Position numbers and translations under genes: made by a program. A stretch of 64,000 nt of DNA from Balaenoptera acutorostrata (taxonomy: Eukaryota > Chordata > Mammalia > Artiodactyla > Balaenopteridae): contig NC_080079.1 of NCBI RefSeq assembly GCF_949987535.1, forward strand, positions 57,027,000-57,090,999. Direction: 5' to 3'. The notes beneath the pieces are model-generated. The model did no database searches. It was not told the DNA's origin and saw only the letters and a program-made list of their open reading frames with translations. Of the stretch, positions 23,754 through 33,549 are shown in pieces (position 1 is the first letter of the stretch; every line of letters starts with the position of its first letter).

Positions 23754-23921
23754 CTGTGGAAAGATTTTCGGATCAGACTTTCATTCGATTCATTTATCTT
23801 TCCTTTCAAATTCATGTCAGACTCAAATCTGATAAGCTGGCTTTCCATGTCCTTATTCCGGTCATTAATGGAAATGCTCACAGGCTCTCCCAGGCCTTCG
23901 CAGGTGTTGGCTATGTCCTTG
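23754..23921 (-). CDS. Candidate internal exon, gene not recognised
   Basis: On the minus strand a 168-bp open segment is bounded by CCCACTGCAG|CAAGG upstream (acceptor, AG at 23923-23922) and TTTCCACAG|GTAGGA downstream (donor, GT at 23753-23752). In the open frame one base completes the preceding codon, 55 codons follow and two bases remain, so the segment is frame-preserving. The in-frame TGA about 24 nt before the acceptor and the TAG right after the donor mean the frame is open essentially only between the splice sites. The peptide starts KDIANTCEGLGEPVSISIND, is rich in Asn, Lys, Glu and Ser, has no cysteine pair or membrane segment, and contains a possible amphipathic stretch (MESQLIRFESDMNLKGK). 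Four CpGs are kept inside codons. I do not recognise the family. The pyrimidine tract is only fair. Neighbouring exons were not found in this window. Chance remains possible. Confidence 0.33.
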
Positions 23922-24044
23922 CTGCAGTGGGACAGACGGCTCAGTCATGCCGGGAGACCACACATCTGTTCTCTTCTCTGCTGTGGGTCTTCGTAGGAGT
24001 TTATTATTACCGTTGTTGACATGTGTTGGCCCTTTTCTCTGTGA

Positions 24045-24190
24045 CACCATCCTAAGCACCCTCCCTCATCCTCCCACCTAATCCTCACAGCAGCCCTGTG
24101 ACGTAGCCACTGTTATTAACCTTCTAGAGAGGCTAAGTAACTGGCCCAAGGTCACACAGCTATGAGGTGGCAGAGCCTGGATCTGCACCT
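24045..24190 (-). repeat. MIR SINE
   Basis: Minus-strand MIR: CTAATCCTCACAGCAGCCCT, then GAGGCTAAGTAACTGGCCCA and AGGTCACACAGCTATGAGGT, ending GCAGAGCCTGGATCTGCACC. Confidence 0.85.
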
Positions 24191-24444
24191 GGCTACGTTG
24201 ACCCCAGAGCAAGTTGTCCCATCATGCCTCTTCCAGGAAGCGAGTCCCACAGCTGGCAGTTTCCTGCTGTGGGGAGTGTGAAGAAGTGTGCAGAGGGACA
24301 GGTGACTTGGGTCAGGTGAGGGGAAGTGAGAGAGAAGCTGAGGCCTGGAGAGGTGCCCGTAGCATCTCTTCTCCCTAGAGAGAAGTAAGCCTCTCGAGGG
24401 TAAGACAGCGGAGGGAGGAATGAAATTCACTTGGTTCTATGTTC

Positions 24445-24620
24445 TTTGGATAATAATAATCCTTGCTGAGTGTCCCCGGTGTGCTGGGTACCTGCAAAGC
24501 CATCGACCTGTACTAACTCAGCTGTCTCTCCAACACTCCTCTGAAGCATCTGTCACACCGAGAGGTTAAGGAACTTGCCCTCAGTCACAAAACTAGTTGA
24601 AGGATGCAGCCTAGATGGGA
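24445..24620 (-). repeat. MIR SINE
   Basis: CTTGCTGAGTGTCCCCGGTG, then ACTCAGCTGTCTCTCCAACA and AGAGGTTAAGGAACTTGCCC in minus orientation. Confidence 0.7.
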
Positions 24621-24654
24621 AACTGCCAGTGTCTTTGCAAGAGAATACCGGCCT

Positions 24655-24730
24655 CTGCCTCAGTTTACAGATGAGCCAACTGAAGCCCAGAAGAGGGACA
24701 ATGACATTTCAAGTCACCTTGTAATCTGTG
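24655..24730 (-). repeat. MIR fragment
   Basis: CAGTTTACAGATGAGCCAAC followed by TGAAGCCCAGAAGAGGGACA, a short minus-strand MIR core. Confidence 0.55.
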
Positions 24731-24774
24731 GCAGAACTCTCACAGCGATTCTGTAAATGCTGCAGATGACGTTG

Positions 24775-24915
24775 TTACTTTCCACCCTTGCTCTGTTAGA
24801 ATACAAGCTCCATGAAGGCAGGAAATATTGGCTATTTTATTTACTGATTTACTATTGTGTCCTAACTCCTAGAACAGTGCTCGGCACAGAATGGGTACTC
24901 AACCTGCTACTGAGT
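24775..24915 (+). mobile_element. L2 LINE 3' terminus
   Basis: TAGAATACAAGCTCCATGAA followed by GGCAGGAAATATTGGCTATT, and AGAACAGTGCTCGGCACAGA then ATGGGTACTCAA: the L2 3' terminal region in plus orientation. Confidence 0.8.
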
Positions 24916-25389
24916 CACCAAAAATGAGTTTATGATCTCTAGGGTCCTGGTCGTGAACCCAACAGCCCTGTATCAATGTGTGACTTTGATCAGTGTGTGA
25001 CCCACGTGCAGAGGGTCAGCCATACCAAATGTTTTGTCCAAGATCTCACCCCAGTGCAGTTAACGCTTGTGAATTGGCTGGTCCGTTGCAGGATGCGTGC
25101 CTCGCCCGGTACCGTCAGCTTTCAGCTGTTTGCTGAAATCACAGCCTGAGCGTTGCTCAGGTAGGAATGCACGGGGAAAGCCTGCACTGTTCTCTGAGCA
25201 GGTCTTGGTTGCTGCCTTGTCTCTTTTGCCACCCACACAGCACCCGGGCCGAGGCTGGGGCCCAGAGAGCTGACTCTGGGCACCTTGCAGCTTCATGAAA
25301 AGAACAGCTGGCCCTTTTGCTGGGCAGGTTGTGCTGTCATTGGGATGTGTTTCTTTCTCTTTTTCTTTTTTTTTTTTTTGACAGAGAAA

Positions 25390-25740
25390 TAGGAACACGC
25401 TGTGCTCCTGACACAACATGAAGAATCCGTCTCCACAAGCCCTTTTTCAAGTTAGCGATAAAACATTACAAGAAATCCACCGAGGTTTTAATTATGCAGG
25501 GCCATCCAGCCTGTAAGGAGCGACAGTGGGGACCTGGCTCCTTTGGGGACCTCCCTGGAGAGCAGTGCAGAGGGGGGCCACTCCTAGGCCTTTGAAAGGT
25601 CTGGAAACTAAGCCACTCTGATTTCAGGACGGACTCTGAACAAATATTTACAAAAACAAAATATTTATTTTGAACTATTAGTCAATACCTAAATCCATCG
25701 GGCAAGAAGCCGTTTTCAGTGGCCAAATTGCGGTTTCCTT
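25390..25740. promoter_or_regulatory. Possible conserved regulatory block
   Basis: Unique sequence after a T-rich tract (25362-25379). Contains AGCGATAAAACATTACAAGA, GAGGTTTTAATTATGCAGGG and, around 25650, ACAAAAACAAAATATTTATT. No frame or repeat. Regulatory role is an inference from AT-rich motif density. Confidence 0.2.
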
Positions 25741-26119
25741 TGCTCTGATTCTGGGTTCAGAGGTGCTAGCCACGCCCATTACCATGTGGTCAGCTAAGAG
25801 ACCATCAGTCCTTGGCGTCATGATACAATGGCAGCTGTGCTCCTGCCCAGCGTCCTAGCGGCCCCCGCACCAGGGGCTGTGCTCACCCACTTTGAGCTTT
25901 CTACTCAATTAAGGGTCCAGCAACCTGAGCAGATCGCAGACATTCTCCCTGTGATAGAAATCAGCCATGTCAGCAAGAACATCTTCCGGCTCTGTCCTGC
26001 ATGTCCCTTTATTTTGCAGCTTCTGCCATGTGGCTATTTCTCCCCCAGGATCCTGTTAGCGTGGTCCTAGTATCTCACAAAAGGCGTCCCTTGCTATATT
26101 TTATAGGTGTATACGTTTG

Positions 26120-26300
26120 ACTAGTGGAGTATTCGAGCTGCGAGGCCACCTGGAGACCACCTAGTCTTTCATCTCCTTTTATAGAGGAGGAGATGGAGGT
26201 ACAGAGAGGTTCAGAGCCTTGTCCAAGATCACACAGCTTGTGGTGGCAGAGGTGGAATTCAAAGCCAAACAGGTGGGCTCCCAGCTCCTGCCCTCCACTG
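26120..26300 (-). repeat. MIR SINE
   Basis: Minus-strand MIR: CTCCTTTTATAGAGGAGGAG, TGGAGGTACAGAGAGGTTCA, AAGATCACACAGCTTGTGGT, GGCAGAGGTGGAATTCAAAG. Clear core order. Confidence 0.8.
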
Positions 26301-26362
26301 CTTGCACTGCCTCTCCAATAACTTGTTGAAGTCATTCAGCCGGGAGAAAGCCAAATTAGAAC

Positions 26363-27032
26363 CTCTGTTCATTTTCTAGGGCTGCCGTAACAAAACACCA
26401 CAAACTGGATGGCTTAAACAACAGAAATGTATTCTCTCACAGTTCTGGAGGTTAGAAGTTCAAGATCAAGGTGTGGGCAGGGTTGGTTCCTTTTAAGGCC
26501 TGTGAAGGAGAATCAGTTCCATGCCTCTCTGCTAACTTCTGGTGGTTGGCTGGCAACTTTTGGCCTCCCTTGGAAGTCCAAAGACACATCACCCCAATTT
26601 CTGTCTTCATCTTCACACTGAGTTCTCCGTGTATCCACGTCAGTATCTAAATTTCCCCTTTTAAAAAGGGCACCTACTATATATAAAATAGATAACTAAT
26701 AAAGACCTACTGTATAGCACAGGGAAGTCTACTCAGTAGTCTGTAATGGCCTATATGGGAAAAGAGTCTAAAAAAGAGTGGATATATGTATATGTATAAG
26801 TGATTCACTTTGCTACACACCTGAAACTAACATAATATTGTAAATCAACGATACTCCGTTAAAAATTAAAAAAAAAAAAAGACACCCAGTCATATTGGCT
26901 TAGGGGCCCACCCTACTCCAGTATGACCTCAACTTAACTAATTATATCTGAAATGACCTTATTTCAAATAAGGTTCTGGGGGCTTAAGACTTCAACATGT
27001 AAATTTGGGAGGACACAATTCAACCCATAATG
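26363..27032 (-). mobile_element. MLT1A0-type MaLR LTR, split by an L1 tail
   Basis: Minus-strand LTR of the mammalian MaLR (ERVL-MaLR) group: CTAGGGCTGCCGTAACAAAA, GGCTTAAACAACAGAAATGT, CACAGTTCTGGAGGTTAGAA and GCAGGGTTGGTTCCTTTTAA on the left; CCAGTCATATTGGCTTAGGG and GGAGGACACAATTCAACCCA on the right. The two parts match adjacent halves of one LTR, and an L1 3' end lies between them at 26675-26880. No coding capacity. Confidence 0.85.
26675..26880 (+). mobile_element. 5'-truncated L1 3' end (cetartiodactyl type)
   Basis: Plus-strand L1 3' UTR: ATAAAATAGATAACTAATAA, TGTATAGCACAGGGAAGTCT, GGCCTATATGGGAAAAGAGT, AGTGGATATATGTATATGTA, then TACACACCTGAAACTAACAT and an A-rich tail. An imperfect duplication, AAAAAGGGCACC (26663-26674) and AAAAAAGACACC (26875-26886), flanks it, consistent with target-primed insertion into the older LTR. 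Confidence 0.88.
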
Positions 27033-27359
27033 AACCCCCATCTTTTAACACTTAAGTTATCCTCTTGTTATCCAGACCAACTTTTAATTTAACAAATCAT
27101 AATCAAATTGAATAAAATATGAGCTCTTAGCAGCCTGGAAGGAACTATTTCAGCTTTAAATAATTGAATAATGCGACACCACGAGTCTGAACTACTGCCA
27201 CGTAAATTGGTTGTGCCTCGGGTCCACGCTCCCTGGAGCGACCATCTATCTGCAGTCATTTGAAGGGGATGGTTAGTCGAAGAATCCAGAAAGAGAGGAG
27301 AGGAAGGGTTTAGACCCAAAGTCCCATGTCTGACATATTATTTACTCAGAGGTTTATTT

Positions 27360-27510
27360 GCATTGTCCATCTCCATGAGGGCAGAACTGGAAATATTTGG
27401 TGGGCATCCGTCGTGACAGCATAGTGAGGCTCAGAGAGGCCAGGTCCCCCGCCCAGGGCTGGAGGTGGGGCTGAACCACACGGTCTTAACCACACGGCAA
27501 TATTGATGCC
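27360..27510 (-). repeat. MIR SINE, decayed
   Basis: AGGCTCAGAGAGGCCAGGTC (near 27427) and GGTCTTAACCACACGGCAAT (near 27482) mark the core and complement of the MIR head. Confidence 0.6.
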
Positions 27511-27794
27511 TGGTTTATGCATTTCAGACTTGTCTTCTCAACTGAACTGTAAGCCTTTTGAGGGCAGAGACTCCCTGTCCCATTGCTGTCTCAGAATGCA
27601 GCCTGATCGGAAGCTGCTGGGCTCTGGGGTAGGTCTCACTGTGACCCATAGCTTCAGCCTCTTTCCCCACCGCTGAAATCTCAGAGAAGCCCTCACGCAG
27701 GCGGCATCCATGCTGTACAATTGCTCTGGAAGCACAATGCATCACAGTGGCCCCTCACCCTCGATCTTCTCCTCCCTCCGCCTCACACCCCCCA

Positions 27795-27935
27795 CCCATT
27801 CCCCCTTGTGTAATTAAAGGAAAAATGTTCTGCATTCATTTACTTTATACTTTATCAAATAACAGAGAGATGAATTAAGAGGTCCGTATTTCTATTTCAA
27901 GGTTCACGTGCTTTCACAAACTGTGCAAAGTCGCA
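27795..27935. promoter_or_regulatory. Possible conserved regulatory block
   Basis: Unique AT-rich: GTGTAATTAAAGGAAAAATG, TACTTTATACTTTATCAAAT, GAGATGAATTAAGAGGTCCG. Homeodomain TAATTA and a TATCAAA TCF-like core. No frame or repeat seen. Inference only. Confidence 0.2.
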
Positions 27936-28174
27936 CTCTTAAAACCAGCCGCGTCAGCAGGAAGTCTCCGCTCAGAACCTGGCCATCTCTCCCTTCCTCT
28001 TTTCATTCCCCAGTGTGATGTCTAAATAGATGTGATGGTTGGGAATTCTGCAGAGACAATTGTGAGAGAATCCTCAGAACCTCCGGGATTCTCTAGTCTT
28101 TCTCTCTCCCTCTTCCTCACATATTGCACAAGAAGTCTCCTGGGGGAGGGATGCCAGGCTCTAGGCTCAACTAA

Positions 28175-28415
28175 TCTCACTGCCACAAGCATTTGCTCAG
28201 TACCTACTGTGTACAGAGGACTGTCGTAGGCACTGCTGGGGAAGTGGAAATGTTCATATCTTAAATTTCTATAGTTCTTTCTAGTTAACAAAGAACTTCT
28301 ATATTCACAGTTACATTGAATGCTTGCAAAAACTCTCTGACATAGATATTATTATTATTCGCTTTGCCACTGCTGTGAGGAAACTAAAGCTGAGAGAGAT
28401 TAAATAACAGGGGTT
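28175..28415 (-). repeat. L2 end followed by MIR-like fragment
   Basis: CACAAGCATTTGCTCAGTAC and CTACTGTGTACAGAGGACTG look like the L2 3' terminus on the minus strand; from about 28300 a MIR-like stretch ends AGGAAACTAAAGCTGAGAGA then GATTAAATAACAG. Confidence 0.55.
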
Positions 28416-28663
28416 CTTTATTTCCAGTGGGTCAAGGACCCCCTTGGTTAGACTGGTGAAGTCTGTGGAACGCAGTTCAGAATAACTTTCTTAAATGCAA
28501 AAAACAAAATACATAGGCTCACAAGGGCAACCAATGATACTGAAATACAGTTTTCAAAATAACAAAAAAGCCTGTTATAGTAATTTATATGCTTCTTTGT
28601 TAAGGCACTAAATAACAAGATTCTAATAACTATTTTAATTTTAAAGTAATGACTTGGATATAT

Positions 28664-29077
28664 CAGAAATCAGCAAACTACGATCTGGATCACCATTTTT
28701 AAAAAATATTTATTTATTTATTTGGTTGTGCTGGGTGTTAGTTGTGGAGGCAGGCTCCTTAGCTGCGGCAGGCAGGCTCCTTAGTTGTGGTATGTGAACG
28801 CTTAGTTGCAGCATGCGTGTGGGATCTGTTCCCTGACCAGGGATCGAAACTGGGCCCCCTGCATTGGGACCGTCGTGTCCTATCCACTGCACCACCAGGG
28901 AAGCCCCTTGTAAATAAAGCTTTATTGGAACAGAGCCACCCCCGCTTATTTTCCTATTGTCTATGGCTGCTTTACAGCTACCACAGCAGAGCTGAGTAGT
29001 TGCAACAGAGAATGCATGGCCCACAATGCCTAAAATATTTACAATCTGGACTTCACAAAAAAGTTTGCTGACCCCTG
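28664..29077 (-). mobile_element. MER1-type hAT-Charlie element, split by a SINE
   Basis: Begins CAGAAATCAGCAAACTACGA and ends AAGTTTGCTGACCCCTG, the terminal inverted repeats of the MER1 family. Inside are GTAAATAAAGCTTTATTGGA, TTTCCTATTGTCTATGGCTG and GCTGAGTAGTTGCAACAGAG. A CHR SINE occupies 28696-28906. Non-autonomous, no transposase frame. Confidence 0.78.
28696..28906 (-). mobile_element. CHR-type tRNA-derived SINE
   Basis: Minus-strand SINE: A/T-rich tail TATTTATTTATTTATTTGG, then GGTATGTGAACGCTTAGTTG, GTTCCCTGACCAGGGATCGA (complement of the B box region) and ACTGCACCACCAGGGAAGCC, the complement of the CHR head GGCTTCCCTGGTGG. The insertion splits a MER1 element. No clean target-site duplication could be read. 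Confidence 0.85.
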
Positions 29078-29358
29078 TTGTGTTCAATATTTTGAAATAA
29101 CTGCAACAACTTGAATCGCGTAGAAATTGCGATTTCTACGGTGACAAAAATCTCAGCTATTACAAATATGACTGTGGTTTGTTGCCTCCATTTGTCATTG
29201 AAACATGTCATTTTTCCCATCCAGCTTCATGGGTCCCCAGAGTTCTATCCATGATGCTGGTGAGGGTTAGAATTTAGACCCAAGTTGGTGTGGTTCAGAA
29301 ACCAGCGTTTGCTCTACAACCCCCTGATGTCTGGTACTTACGAATCTCACAGTCTAGT

Positions 29359-29402
29359 GGAACACACACACACACATACTCACACACGCACACACACACA
29401 CC
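29359..29402. repeat. Imperfect (CA)n microsatellite
   Basis: AACACACACACACACATACT then CACACACGCACACACACACA; interrupted by ATACT and G. Confidence 0.9.
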
Positions 29403-29814
29403 CCCCTCTAGGCAGGCAGTCCCTGCCTGGTGCTATCATGAGGAGTGAGAGTGACATGGAACTCTGAGGGCGGCAGCAGTGCTCAATCTTCTAGCCTTCT
29501 GAAGCCCTTGCTGAATCCAGGGCCACCACCCGTGATTGTGGGGGTTGGCCACTGGCCAAGAGGGTGAAGTGAACTCTGGCTCAGTTACCGAGCCTGCTTG
29601 GGGTGGGATGCCTTTCTAAATGTCTCACAAAGGTTTTCTGGGTACATCTTCTCCTGAACAACATGGATGTTCTGATGTTTGGGCTTCGACTCAGGGGATG
29701 CTTATCAATGTGTGGTCAGTAACAAACACAGTTCTACTGATGGATTGACTCTTGGATAGATAGTAATAGAGAGGGAAGGTCATCGTTACATTAAGGGATT
29801 TTAAAGACTACACT

Positions 29815-30330
29815 CGGCAAAATTTTCATTCACTCATCCCTTCATTCATGTGTTCCTTCCTTCCTCCTTCCTAACAAACACTCATTAAATATCTACTATG
29901 TGCCAGTCTCTTAGCTAGGTGCTTCTCTGGTATACATGAGCTGGGGAAAGTTTAGTCCTGGCTCTGTAACTTCCTAGCTATGTTACCTTGAGTAGCTTCT
30001 ACTCTTTGATCTCTGTTAGCTTGTCTATAAAATGGGAATCATAAGTACACCTGCTACCTACCTCGCAGATCTGAGTTCGAGGAGATTATAGGTGAAAAGA
30101 GTGATGGGGAAAAGTTGTTTCAGAAATTGAAAGGAGGGAGAGAGCTCTATATAGTTCAGGTTGGCTGGGCTGATTCATAGAAGTGGCCCTGAGTAAGACC
30201 TTGAAAGATGGACAGGATTTGAAGAGGCCAGAATTTAGCAGAACCCAGTAGTAGAAACCAATACGGTGCCATGAGTGAGGGCTGGGAGGCTGAGAAGGAG
30301 CTGTGTAATCTGGCTGTTTCCCTGAGGGGC
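29815..30330 (-). mobile_element. L2 LINE 3' end with a MIR inside
   Basis: L2 complement before the MIR: CACTCATTAAATATCTACTA then TGTGCCAGTCTCTTAGC; after it, TGGCCCTGAGTAAGACCTTG, AAAGATGGACAGGATTTGAA. The two L2 parts flank a plus-strand MIR at 29950-30092. Confidence 0.65.
29950..30092 (+). repeat. MIR SINE nested in L2
   Basis: AGTCCTGGCTCTGTAACTTC, CTAGCTATGTTACCTTGAGT, TTAGCTTGTCTATAAAATGG and ACACCTGCTACCTACCTCGC: a plus-strand MIR core and 3' part. Confidence 0.8.
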
Positions 30331-30394
30331 TGTGACACTCAGCACACTCCCTGCTGAGGTTTTAGAGCCAGCCGGGAGGCACTGTGACGAGAAT

Positions 30395-30600
30395 GTGTTT
30401 ATTATTATCATCCTCGTCAACATTATTATCATTATTAATAATATGATATTTGGAGCATTTATGCACATTAATTTTAAACAAGCTTATGCAGTGGCTAGCT
30501 CTGACGCTGCTACCAATAAACAGCTATAACGTGGATCTTTAATTTACATAAAATAACTTATGCTAATTTAATTAGTCCTTTGTTTACAACTGAGGCTCAC
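30395..30600. promoter_or_regulatory. AT-rich block with dense TF-like motifs
   Basis: After a degenerate ATT-rich tract (30400-30450) comes unique sequence. Within 30 bp lie ATGCTAAT (30560-30567, POU octamer-like), TAATTTAATTAG (30564-30575, homeodomain cores), CCTTTGT (30577-30583, SOX/TCF core) and TGTTTAC (30581-30587, exact forkhead core). No frame or repeat. The tight clustering is the best enhancer-like signal in the window, but binding is inferred. Confidence 0.32.
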
Positions 30601-30839
30601 TCACCACTGGGCTGTGAGATATGGTTTACTGCAGCACACTGCAGAGCTGGAAGCCAGGCACATGCCTCCCTTGTGCAGAGACGCTCCTTCTACAGAGGGA
30701 AAAGAGAGACACTTGCTTTTTTGTGGGAGGACACATTCAGATTCAATAAGTTCTTATTTACAACTTTCTTCCTTATAGGAAAGAAAGTTGACGGGTGCCG
30801 TGATGGATGCTGTCCTGTCTTTTACTGATTCCGTCCCGA

Positions 30840-30960
30840 CAATCACCTGAAGAGGATTAGAGAGGTTTTATATCCAACCCCATATCACACAGCTACCGAG
30901 TGGTGAGACAGATATGAAACCCATGTGTATCCGTTTCTAGGTCTCAGCCTCTTTCTACAT
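30840..30960 (-). repeat. MIR fragment
   Basis: AGAGGATTAGAGAGGTTTTA then CATATCACACAGCTACCGAG and GGTGAGACAGATATGAAACC, a decayed minus-strand MIR. A MIR or L2 3' terminus (TATGTACTCAAAAAATGCCG) follows near 31012. Confidence 0.6.
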
Positions 30961-31794
30961 CCTTATGAAAACTCTTAAATAAGAAGTGCTAACATGGCTT
31001 GGTATGTGGTATGTACTCAAAAAATGCCGGTTGAATGAATGAACAGCACTGTTTCAGTTAAAAGTGTTTTCAGGTGCATTTTCTCCCTGACACTCTGCAG
31101 CAGCCCTGAGAGGCAGGTCTGGCCAGTTCCATTTTGTAGAGGAAGCTGAGCAGGTGGGGTAATGGAGAGGGCATTTCACTGTGAACTCAGAGTTCTGCAT
31201 CCTCCTGCTGATTGTGTCACTGATTTATGCCCTGACCTTGGCCTGACCTTCACTCTGGTCAAAGTGCTCCCCTCACCCCAGTTCCTCCATTTCCCCATAT
31301 GCGAGACAGAAAGAAGAATCCCTTGTCCTTCTAATCTGACGGGCAGAAATAAAAAAATGAGAGTGTGGGAGGGACTGTGCAGGGTGCCTGAGAATCATAA
31401 GGTGGTATTTGTCAGACTTGCCTTGGGAAACCTTGAAAAATTGAATGGAAACCACTGGGCTCATTCATCTCCTTTTAACAGCCCCATGTCATCCAGCCTG
31501 GTCTTTTCCATTCCTGCTCTGTCCAATCCTGACAACATAATTTAGTTCCAGGGAACTTGAATAGAACACAGTGGACTGATATTTCTACGCGCTCTGGCCT
31601 TGATGAATACCGTCAGGGCAGCTGCCGGTGAGGACGAGGAGCCAGAGGAGATGCTGCTCGGCGGCCTCCTGTGCTCGCTGCCTGGGGCGCCCCCTGCCCC
31701 TCCCCAGTCCCTGCGCCCCCCTCCCTCCTCCTGCCCAGGCTCTGCTGAGAGTCCCTTACCTGGTCTATTTGTTCTTCCCACTGTCCAGCCACCC

Positions 31795-32130
31795 ATTCTG
31801 AAAACATACTGAGCATTTATCGCTGTCAGGCAATATGGGGATTCAGAATTAAGTAAGGACCAGCCCTGTCCTTCAAGCATTCAATCCAGGGAAAATGAAG
31901 ACCAATGGACATGTGAGCAAAAATTGTTCAAGGAAGGAAGCAAGAGCTAGAACAGGGATGGAGGGATACAGGGGTAGATGGAGGGATGGGGGATAGATGG
32001 AAGGAGGAGGCCGCTCTGCCTGGCAGGGGTAGAGAGGGCTTTACCAAGGAGACAGGGTCAAAGAGGGAGTTTTGGGATTAGCGAAATATCCCCAGGAGGA
32101 GGCGTACGGGGTGGGGCCAAAGGAGAAGAG
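31795..32130 (-). mobile_element. L2 LINE 3' end
   Basis: AACATACTGAGCATTTATCG, GTCAGGCAATATGGGGATTC, CCCTGTCCTTCAAGCATTCA, and, after a GGATGGAGGGATA-rich patch, GGGCTTTACCAAGGAGACAG. The complement of the L2 3' region with an internal purine-rich expansion near 31950-32010. Confidence 0.6.
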
Positions 32131-32259
32131 ACTTCCGGCAGCGGCCACAGCACAGGCAAACTCATGAGGGTCCAAGATACCCAACTGGACAGGGCTGGCA
32201 AGCGGTCTGGGTGGCCCTACTGTGAAGCGGAGGGATGAGGTGGGGTCGGGGCCCAGAGT

Positions 32260-33325
32260 GGAGCCTGGATAGGGAGGAGAAGGGAGCGAGTCGCCTCTTT
32301 AAGGCAGATACTGATGGGTTCGCATCACCTGTGGTTTCAGTGTCATGCCTTTCTTTGGGAATGCACCCAAATCTGCATGGGGAGATGAAGACACTGAAGG
32401 ATTGGTGGGTAGAGAGTTGGAACGCAGATAAAGGGAAATTCCATCACATCTCAACTTAGCAAGAGTGGAGGTAAATCTCAGATACTGGCAGGTGGGGGGA
32501 GCAGGCAGCAGGGATAGTGTGCAAGGCAGGTATTTTTCTTCCATCTGTGTGAACAGGGACAGAAATGGCAGTCCTCTGAAAACAGTGCATGCTTCTCTCT
32601 TTTGCTTTCTTCAAAACATGCACCCACCCGGAGCTACCTAAAAACTGCTAAACACACACAGGCCTCCTTCCTAATATTCCAACCAAACAAGAGTGCCCTT
32701 CACCCACCACAGAGGAGGGAGGAGTCCCTCGCCGCGAAGGCGTCCCCGTCCTCTCCAACAGCACCTGCATTAACGCTTCTTTTCATGGATATCAAGATTT
32801 ATTGCTCCTTAAAATCAAATATTGACCTTGGCTTTTTGTCCATCAATATATGACCTTTCAAGTCAATAAACCTGGATATGCTAGTCAGTGGTTACTTATT
32901 ATTTCCCCTGTCCTGCAATGGAAATCTCAGACCCCAGTGCATGGATTGAACCACAGTGATGATCTGTTTATAACCCCCTGCACTTGGAATTTGTGATTGA
33001 AGAGTTGGTTGGCAAGCTGCACGATTTCCAGGGATCACCCCCTTCCCCCATTCCCCCCACCACCGTGCCATCAGAAGCCACTCATGGCAGATTTGCAGTT
33101 CCGTGGCACCTGCCTCCCTTCCTCATGAGAAACACTTTAGTCTGTCGACTTCTCTTCCACACAGGCTAGGGATGGTCCCAAGCCACAGGGGAGCATGGCA
33201 TCCCTCTCTGAATTTATCTAATGCCAAGAGGACATGGATGCCTTCATTGGGCTAATTGAAGGACGGCACTCTGACAATGGATTGCCCATTTCTGAAGTAC
33301 CAATGACCTCTGAGAATCTGGGAGG
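32260..33325. other. Unique sequence with a possible conserved core at 32770-32935
   Basis: The core includes TGGATATCAAGATTTATTGC, ATTGACCTTGGCTTTTTGTC and CATCAATATATGACC followed by AGTCAATAAACC; unique and AT-rich. The flanks show neither repeats nor convincing frames. Confidence 0.3.
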
Positions 33326-33329
33326 AAGC

Positions 33330-33500
33330 AGAATGAGGGTTAAGCCCCCAGACCTTCTGGGTTTAATTTATTAGTCTTCCACTACTAGCTGTGTGGTTTT
33401 GGTTAGGTTCTTTCTGTTCATTCTCTCTGTGTCTCCGTTTCGTTATATGCAAAGAGAAATAACCTATGTAAGGTGCTTAATCAATGCCCTTGAAGTTGAG
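33330..33500 (+). repeat. MIR SINE
   Basis: Plus-strand MIR: CAGACCTTCTGGGTTTAATT, TAGCTGTGTGGTTTTGGTTA, CTCTGTGTCTCCGTTTCGTT, then CCTATGTAAGGTGCTTAATC. Confidence 0.75.
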
Positions 33501-33549
33501 TGGACCAAGTGCCACGTTCAGGACAATGAAATTTGAGCAGCAGTAACAG

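Larger units (their letters stand above)
28420..29245. mobile_element. Old unclassified interspersed repeat, split by MER1
   Basis: Left part (28420-28663) includes CAAAATACATAGGCTCACAA, TGAAATACAGTTTTCAAAAT and GGCACTAAATAACAAGATTC; right part (29078-29245) includes TTTTGAAATAACTGCAACAA, TGACTGTGGTTTGTTGCCTC and CATCCAGCTTCATGGGTCCC. I recognise this as a recurring mammalian repeat but cannot name it. Both halves read as one element once the 28664-29077 insert is ignored. Confidence 0.5.

Noticed and set aside
23360..24019. 219-codon plus-strand open frame
   Set aside because: It is partly the antisense of the candidate minus-strand exon and its composition (Leu/Ser/Val/Ile-rich without domains) looks like a complement reading; the splice-bounded minus frame is the better explanation.
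31600..31745. GC-rich patch with a GCCG|GTGAGG donor-like site after an ATG
   Set aside because: Few CpGs, no acceptor, L2-derived sequence follows at once and the peptide is low-complexity Pro/Ala/Glu; not enough for a promoter or first exon.
20573..32875. Exact 18-bp match TCAAGTCAATAAACCTGG at 20573-20590 and 32858-32875
   Set aside because: The flanks do not match and one copy lies in retroviral DNA, the other in unique DNA; most likely chance or convergent AT-rich sequence.
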